From positions 59,858 to 123,857 of the forward strand of contig JAUCZB010000010.1 of the NCBI GenBank assembly GCA_030373325.1: a stretch of DNA of 64,000 nucleotides, read 5' to 3'. The stretch is from Cyanobium sp. CZS25K (GTDB lineage: Bacteria; Cyanobacteriota; Cyanobacteriia; PCC-6307; Cyanobiaceae). The notes under the pieces are model-generated. The model had not been told where the DNA came from, did not search any database, and saw nothing but the letters and a program-made list of their open reading frames with translations. The translations under genes and the position numbers were made by a program. This document shows, one piece after another, positions 59,178 to 64,000 of the stretch (position 1 is the stretch's first letter; every line of letters starts with the position of its first letter).

Positions 59178-60854
59178 TCAGCCGGGTTGGGGAGTTCGCA
59201 GCTTGTAGCCGCTGTCGATGGTGCTCCCGGGCAGCGGTTGGCTCTCGTCGTTGGGGATCATCACCTCGATGTAGGCGGCGCCATCGTGGCTATCGATCCG
59301 ATCCAGCACCTGGTCGAGTTCCGCCACGGTGCTCACCTTCGCCGTCAGCCAGTTCCTGCAACCGAACGCCTCGGGCAGCAGGTGGTACTGAACGGCTGCC
59401 AGATCGTCGTAGCCATGACCGCGCTCACTGATCACATCCTCGATGCCGAAGAGGCCGTTGTTGAGCACGAAGATCCTGGGGTTGACGCCATAGCGGCCCA
59501 TCACCCCGATCTCATTGAGGGTGAGCTGGTGCGCACCGTCGCCGGTCACCATCCAGGTATGGCCGGAGGTCTTGGCCATCACCACCCCAAGGCAGGCCGG
59601 CGTGGCCCAGCCGATGGATCCCCAGAGGCCCTGGCCTTCCGCCGTGACACCTTCCGGCAACAGTATGCGGTTGAGGTGCGTCATGCAGGTGCCCGTCTCG
59701 ATCACCACCGTGTCTCCGGCACGCAGCCGCTGCCGCAGGCGTGGGTAGAAGGTGGCTGAGGTGGTGGGATCGCCGGCGGCGCCGGTGAGGGCTGGCGGGG
59801 CGAGCTTGAGGCCGTGATCGGCACAACGGGTGCTGACACGTTCGCAGAGGGCGCTCAGCACATCGTCGATCGCCACATTCACAAAGACCTTGCCACCGGC
59901 CCGCACCCAGTTGTCGTGGATGGAGACCAACCTTGCCGGGTCGTACTGGCCCGTCCACAGGCCCGTGTTGAGTTCGGTGGTGACGATGCCACCGATAGCA
60001 AGCACGACATCGGCCTGGCCCACGCAGTCCCGCACCGCCTCCGAGGACGACCAGTCGCCCGCATAGAGGCCGACGTACTGGGGCATCGCCTCATCGATCG
60101 TGCCCTTGTCGTTGGGTGTGAGGGCGGTGGGAAGATTCGTCTTGCGGATGAATTCCAGCGCTCTCTCTCTGACGCCGTAGCGGCTCACCAGATGGGTGAG
60201 CACCGCCACCGGATGGCTGGCGGCCTCAAGCCGCGCCAGGATCGTCTGCACGGCGGCCTCCAGCTCCTGGGGCACACTGCGTTGGCGCTTCACCGCCGGG
60301 AGCGGCTGCCCGACGACGGGGGTGCCGATCACCGGCAGGCCACCGTTCAGCTCGGAGATCACCAGATAGGCCGGCATGCTCTGCCGGAGGGCTTCACGGA
60401 TCACCCGCTCCAGTTCTTCGATGCAGTTGTCGGGGGTGAGCACCGCGCTCACACAGGCGGCGGCAGCCGAGAGGGGCTGAAAACGGTCGTAGACGTTGTC
60501 GCCGAGATTGTGGTGCGTGATCAGCCCCTGTTTCTGGATGCGCTCACTGGGCATGCCCACCAGGTGAAACACCGGCAGCCGATGGGCCTTGCTGCCCATC
60601 ACACCATTGATGGCGGAGAGTTCACCCACGCCGTAGGTGGTGGAGAGGATGGCCGCGCCACGGATACGGGCATAGCCATCGGCGGCGTAGGCCGCGTTGA
60701 GCTCGTTGGCGCAGGCCACCCATGACAGCCCCGGCACCAACTCAGCCGCATCGTCGATGGCGAAGGCATAGTCACCGGGCACCCCGAAAATCCGGTCGAT
60801 CCCCAGTTGGGACAACCGATTCAGGGTGTATTGGGCGACGGATGGTGACGCCAT
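59178..60854 (-). CDS. Thiamine diphosphate-dependent 2-oxo acid decarboxylase (pyruvate/indolepyruvate type)
   Basis: A 558-residue ThDP enzyme from ATG 60854. Glu51 in CANELNAAYAADGYAR activates thiamine; the double histidine ITHHNLGD (114-115) is typical of pyruvate and indolepyruvate decarboxylases; the ThDP/Mg motif GDGAHQLTLNEIGVMGRYG...NN is at about 436-464. The N-terminal MASPSVAQYTLNRLSQLGIDRIFGVPGDY is also characteristic. Converts pyruvate (or indolepyruvate) to an aldehyde. Pyruvate versus indolepyruvate cannot be decided. Not common in bacteria. Confidence 0.85.
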   Translation of the reverse strand: MASPSVAQYTLNRLSQLGIDRIFGVPGDYAFAIDDAAELVPGLSWVACANELNAAYAADGYARIRGAAILSTTYGVGELSAINGVMGSKAHRLPVFHLVGMPSERIQKQGLITHHNLGDNVYDRFQPLSAAAACVSAVLTPDNCIEELERVIREALRQSMPAYLVISELNGGLPVIGTPVVGQPLPAVKRQRSVPQELEAAVQTILARLEAASHPVAVLTHLVSRYGVRERALEFIRKTNLPTALTPNDKGTIDEAMPQYVGLYAGDWSSSEAVRDCVGQADVVLAIGGIVTTELNTGLWTGQYDPARLVSIHDNWVRAGGKVFVNVAIDDVLSALCERVSTRCADHGLKLAPPALTGAAGDPTTSATFYPRLRQRLRAGDTVVIETGTCMTHLNRILLPEGVTAEGQGLWGSIGWATPACLGVVMAKTSGHTWMVTGDGAHQLTLNEIGVMGRYGVNPRIFVLNNGLFGIEDVISERGHGYDDLAAVQYHLLPEAFGCRNWLTAKVSTVAELDQVLDRIDSHDGAAYIEVMIPNDESQPLPGSTIDSGYKLRTPQPG

Positions 60855-60882
60855 GGCGGGTGTGATGAACGCTACAAAAAAC

Positions 60883-62382
60883 CTAGCCAGCCTGAAATTT
60901 CCGGCCACCCATCGCCTCCTTCGGCAACACGGCGGCGGCGATCGCGGCGTCTCCCCGCCGGTGGATCTCGCTGGCGTAGTCGGTCCAGGTGCCCTGGCCC
61001 CAGTAGCGGAAGCAGCTGGTTTCGAGCAGCAGCAGGTGCAGCAGAGCCCGCTGGTAGGGCTGGGTCTGGGTCACCGCGGGGTCCCGAGCCACCAGGGGGT
61101 CAAACACCTGGTGAAAGCGGGCGCTGAGCTGGTTCATCGGCTGCAGCACGTTGGCGTAGCCCTCCACCCAGCTGAGGTCGTTGGTCCAGGAGGCGCCGGC
61201 CATCGAGAAGGAGGGATCGCTGGCCTGGAGCTGGACGATGGCCGCTTCGGTGGCGTCCGGGGTGGGTGGGCTGCCGAGCTGTTGCCACAGCCTGTGCTGG
61301 CCGACCGCCTGAATCCTCGGGAAGTCTTCTGAGTTCACACCGGCAGCTTCCAGCAGCTCGAGATATTCCGTGCCGTTGATGGCCACCGTGGCTGGATCAT
61401 TTCCTTTGGAGGCGATCGTGTGATGGGCCTGGATGAAAGCCGGGGGAAATTCATTCATCATCACGCCACCATTTTCCCCGTCGGCAATCTGGGAAACGAG
61501 CGCCGGAATCGTGGTGGCGCCCAGCCCTTGCCGGCCGAGCCCGAGGGCTTCGTAGCAGGGCTGCATCTGGCCCACCAGCTTGGTGTCGGAGCCCTGGGTC
61601 TTGATCAGCGCCGTGATGGTGGCTGTTTCGCCACTGGAGCTGCGCGCCACGAGCTGGTTGGGGATGTACTTCTGCTCCTGCCGCAGGCCTGAGCCGTCGA
61701 GGTTTTCGACGCTGTGCTCCTGCACCAGAAGCCAGCGGTAGCCGCACTCGCACAGGGCCTTCACCAGGGCATGGAGGGTGTCGGGGTGGTTGGGCAGATG
61801 CATTTCCGGCAGGGAGAATCCCTTCACCCGTTGCAGGGCCTCAGGGCCGAAGAGGGCTGCAAACTGGTGCTGCCAGGCCAGGATCTGCAGCTTGAGGTCG
61901 GGGATCGGGGTGGAAGGCGCCACGGCGTGGCTCCAGAAGGTGCCGAGCCATTCCACGTGGCTCTGGAGGATGGGATCGCAGGCGAGCCGCCTGAGGCCAT
62001 CGAGAATGTCGTGGCGGCCCATCTGCTCCAGGCCCCAGAGCAGATTGCCCGAGTAATCCAGCATGATGCGAGGGTTGCAGCCCTCGCCGATCAGCTGGGG
62101 GATGATCCCGGCCAGGCGTCCGTAGCACTGGGCAAAGGGTTCGGCGTTGTGGTTGTCCCCCTCACCTGGGTGCTCCAGCATGTACTGGAGATGGGAAATG
62201 AGTTCTCCATGGGCTCCGGCGGGGATCGTGGGCTGGTGCATGTGCAGCGCGCAGGCAAAGCCGGAACGGATCTGCGCCAGATCCAGATTGGAGTGCGGCA
62301 GAAACACAGGGCCGGGCTGCTGCACCAGAGCAAGGATCGCCGCTTCTGAGCCAGCGATCGGCGGCAGGGCTGGGTCGGTCAT
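60883..62382 (-). CDS. Glycoside hydrolase family 57-type protein
   Basis: A 499-residue protein from ATG 62382. The N-terminal HMHQP at 48-51 matches the conserved HQP of GH57, and GFSLPEMHLPNH (about 187-198) resembles the catalytic-Glu region (WxPExA-like). Other conserved pieces: LDYSGNLLWGLEQMGRHDIL, VEWLGTFWSHA, and CGYRWLLVQEHSV. Such enzymes act on alpha-glucans or branched glycogen. Part of the sequence also resembles a group of GH57-like proteins of unknown specificity. Its stop lies 28 bases from the decarboxylase start on the same strand, so a joint transcript is likely. Confidence 0.75.
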   Translation of the reverse strand: MTDPALPPIAGSEAAILALVQQPGPVFLPHSNLDLAQIRSGFACALHMHQPTIPAGAHGELISHLQYMLEHPGEGDNHNAEPFAQCYGRLAGIIPQLIGEGCNPRIMLDYSGNLLWGLEQMGRHDILDGLRRLACDPILQSHVEWLGTFWSHAVAPSTPIPDLKLQILAWQHQFAALFGPEALQRVKGFSLPEMHLPNHPDTLHALVKALCECGYRWLLVQEHSVENLDGSGLRQEQKYIPNQLVARSSSGETATITALIKTQGSDTKLVGQMQPCYEALGLGRQGLGATTIPALVSQIADGENGGVMMNEFPPAFIQAHHTIASKGNDPATVAINGTEYLELLEAAGVNSEDFPRIQAVGQHRLWQQLGSPPTPDATEAAIVQLQASDPSFSMAGASWTNDLSWVEGYANVLQPMNQLSARFHQVFDPLVARDPAVTQTQPYQRALLHLLLLETSCFRYWGQGTWTDYASEIHRRGDAAIAAAVLPKEAMGGRKFQAG

Positions 62383-62515
62383 GGCTGGGGTTGGGAGGCC
62401 CGCGCGCAGGGCAGGTCGTACGGGATCAGTCTGCGGGCCAGGGGGAAACGCTGCTGTCGCCATCCCTGCGCCAGGCTGGATCGATGACGTTGCCAGTGCC
62501 AGGAGTCCCCAGACC

Positions 62516-63115
62516 ATGACTCCCCCAGGTCTCCTCCGGCGTTGGCGGCTGGCCGCCGCCCTGGCCGCCACGGCCATCGCCGCCGCCGTGGTCGGGCTGG
62601 CGCTGCATTGGATCGGGGTGGGCCGCGGGGGGCCCGCGGCGGGCGCCGCCGACAGCGAGCTTTCGGCCGAGGTGGGGCGCCGCTACGGGGGGATGAAGCG
62701 TCTGCTGTTTCCCGGCCAACCGGAGATCTCCGTGGCCGAGTGGCTGGCGCGGCCCAAGCAGCGGCCGGCGGTCCTGGTCGATGTGCGCGAGCCGCACGAA
62801 CGGCGCGTCTCGATGCTGCCGGGGGCCATCACGAAGGAGGAGTTCGAGCGCAACCGCGCCCGCTACCGCTCCTGGGTGGTGGTTCCCTACTGCACCATCG
62901 GCTTGCGCAGCGGGATTTACACCAGGGACCTCAGGCGCCAGGGTTTCGAGGTGCGCAATCTGGCGGGCAGTGCCCTGGCCTGGGCCCATGCCGGCCTGCC
63001 GTTCGAAGCCAGAGGCGAGGCCACCCGCCGGGTGCACGTCTTTAACGCCGACTGGAACCTGCTGCCCCGCGGCTATGAGCCCGTCGTCTCGAAGGCGCTG
63101 CCATCGGCTCCCTGA
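62516..63115 (+). CDS. Membrane-anchored rhodanese-like protein
   Basis: A 199-residue protein. An N-terminal anchor (LRRWRLAAALAATAIAAAVVG) is followed by a rhodanese domain (about 65-165): VLVDVREPHERRVSMLPGAI and the active-site loop VPYCTIGLRSG with Cys near 125. The C-terminal FEARGEATRRVHVFNADWNL is a lineage-specific extension. Likely acts in the periplasm or lumen; substrate unknown. Divergent from the GH57 gene. Confidence 0.8.
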   Translation: MTPPGLLRRWRLAAALAATAIAAAVVGLALHWIGVGRGGPAAGAADSELSAEVGRRYGGMKRLLFPGQPEISVAEWLARPKQRPAVLVDVREPHERRVSMLPGAITKEEFERNRARYRSWVVVPYCTIGLRSGIYTRDLRRQGFEVRNLAGSALAWAHAGLPFEARGEATRRVHVFNADWNLLPRGYEPVVSKALPSAP

Positions 63116-63293
63116 AGGGCCTGCATTTTGCCGACAGAATGCAATCATCCCATGAAGCAGATCGGCTCCAGTTGCGATGCAGGAGATGGAGGATCTGAGC
63201 CACATCAAGCTGCTGAGGGGTGAGGCCGCCATGCCGACTAACGGCGCCAACGGCAACCAACTCCTAGGGTTGGAACACTTGAGAAAACACCAG

Positions 63294-63554
63294 ATGCAGA
63301 ACCCTCTCCTCCATCTGGCAGCCGTGCTACTGGCCCTGCCGCTGCTGAGCCCGGGCCCAGCCATGGCACAGAAGCGGATTCCCAAACTGCCGGGCAACGA
63401 CCAATGCCCGCTTGGTTATGTGAATGATCTGAAGCAGCATTGCAACTCACCCATTTACTACCAAGTCAGGCCCACCTACGGCAAGCCCTGTCTGTCGGGT
63501 TGGATGAACATCGGAGCGGGCTACTGCAAGAAGAAGACCCTGGGCATCTTCTGA
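63294..63554 (+). CDS. Small secreted cysteine-containing protein
   Basis: An 86-residue exported protein. ATG 63294 gives a signal peptide MQNPLLHLAAVLLALPLLSPGPAMAQ. The mature part of about 60 residues has four cysteines (DQCPLGY, QHCNSP, KPCLSGW, GYCKKK) which could form two disulfides, and a basic lysine-rich end. No family recognised. A longer start further up adds only non-signal sequence. Confidence 0.55.
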   Translation: MQNPLLHLAAVLLALPLLSPGPAMAQKRIPKLPGNDQCPLGYVNDLKQHCNSPIYYQVRPTYGKPCLSGWMNIGAGYCKKKTLGIF

Positions 63555-63666
63555 TCACCCAGGCCTGCTGAGAGCCCTCAGCCAGTGGCGCCCACGGGCT
63601 TGTCGATCGGGGCGTGACGCATCAGGGCCGATGGAGTCGACGAAGCAGGTGGAACGGAATCTGGCA

Positions 63667-63790
63667 GTGGCCGTGCGTCAGGTGAACATGCACGAAGCCA
63701 AGACCCTTCTCCCGGCTTGCGGAGGCAGCGGCGGCGGTTGAAGCGTTCGTGATCGGCAAGGCCGGCCGGCGAGGTCGCCGATCTGTTCCA
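63667..63790 (+). pseudogene. Phd/YefM-type antitoxin remnant
   Basis: From a GTG at 63667, VAVRQVNMHEAKTLLP matches the antitoxin start, but the frame ends at a TGA near 63739. In another frame VEAFVIGKAGRRGRR matches the following strand (usually VIAKAGKPVARL). A frameshift in a Phd-type antitoxin is the simplest reading. No toxin follows. Confidence 0.55.
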
Positions 63791-64000
63791 CCACCTACGA
63801 CCGCCTGCGGCACTCCATCGCCGAGCGGATGCGCATGAGCGCCGCGTCCAGCTGATGGTGGGCCGGGTGCTCACCGGCAACGGCATCACCGCCTACCACG
63901 AAGACACCTACCGGCTGATCGGCGCCGCCGGGCCGGGTAGCCGCAGGGAACTGCCCCCCGAGGCCCCCACAGATCCGGACGTGACACTCTCGCGTCATCC
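63791..64000 (+). other. Unresolved reading frames at the window end
   Basis: One frame reads TTYDRLRHSIAERMRMSAASS before a stop at about 63855; another is open to the last base with VLTGNGITAYHEDTYRLIGA, then a proline-rich end. They may belong to a gene continuing beyond the window or to decayed DNA. Not assigned. Confidence 0.3.

Noticed and set aside
1..64000. CRISPR arrays, tRNA or rRNA genes, intact insertion sequences
   Set aside because: No regularly spaced repeats, no clover-leaf candidates, and no transposase-like protein with terminal repeats were seen by eye; a tool search could still find a tRNA.

Overview
The window looks like a piece of chromosome from a high-GC unicellular cyanobacterium of the Cyanobium/Synechococcus kind. 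The evidence is a phycobilisome rod linker, a CrtD-type carotenoid desaturase, a CAAD thylakoid-type membrane protein, a DASH cryptochrome, a cyanobacterial PEP-CTERM protein and several copies of the HIP1 octamer GCGATCGC (for example at 199-206, 13891-13898, 42806-42813, 44262-44269, 52450-52457, 54434-54441 and 60939-60946). I see no rRNA, tRNA, intact insertion sequence or CRISPR array. Genes are packed tightly, often with ATGA/GTGA overlaps, and many starts are GTG or TTG.

Layout. 1-4.5 kb: a cobalamin adenosyltransferase, an ion channel, a JAMM protease next to a MoeB-rhodanese (MoeZ-like) sulfur-transfer enzyme, a CAAD protein and a fructosamine-kinase-like protein. 4.5-6.5 kb: an AT-richer patch with a decayed HpsJ-like gene and an intact PEP-CTERM protein, which together suggest a vestige of an exosortase/exopolysaccharide locus. 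6.9-17.5 kb: mostly housekeeping genes (crtD, rod linker, msrA, a DUF296-glutaredoxin fusion, an MscS channel, an ABC ATPase, a protease-RimK fusion). 17.6-25.3 kb: a DUF389 protein, an arsR/permease/thioredoxin operon with a broken permease, cbpA-cbpM-like chaperone genes, an unusual AroE paralog, a decayed toxin-antitoxin pair, a hydrolase and small genes.

25.6-35.3 kb is the accessory core: a complete type I restriction-modification locus (hsdR, hsdM, hsdS) with two toxin-antitoxin pairs (HigBA-like, VapBC-like) lying between hsdR and hsdM, an AAA ATPase tail-to-tail with hsdS, and a second diverged copy of the hsdS 3' end about 1.9 kb further on. 35.3-45.5 kb mixes small unknown genes, three more toxin-antitoxin pairs, a MerR/VWA/PPP-phosphatase gene set divergent from an M28 peptidase, and a SulP transporter. 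45.5-48.2 kb holds two overlapping photolyase-family genes.

48.3-55 kb contains secreted proteins of unknown function, a decayed HAD phosphatase with a long hairpin at its deletion joint, a FetAB-like ABC exporter, a decayed cation/proton antiporter, and a thioredoxin-CcdA pair. 55.2-63.5 kb groups an alcohol dehydrogenase, a hybrid histidine kinase, a GAF protein, a pyruvate-decarboxylase-type enzyme, a GH57 glycoside hydrolase and a membrane-anchored rhodanese; the PDC plus ADH pair could make an ethanol-type fermentation route. The last 400 bases hold a decayed Phd-type antitoxin and an unresolved reading frame.

The main themes are gene decay by frameshift and internal deletion (at least six clear cases), a high density of toxin-antitoxin genes (five intact pairs and two remnants in 64 kb), and several unusual fusions or neighbourhoods. 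All functions are read from sequence motifs without database searches.
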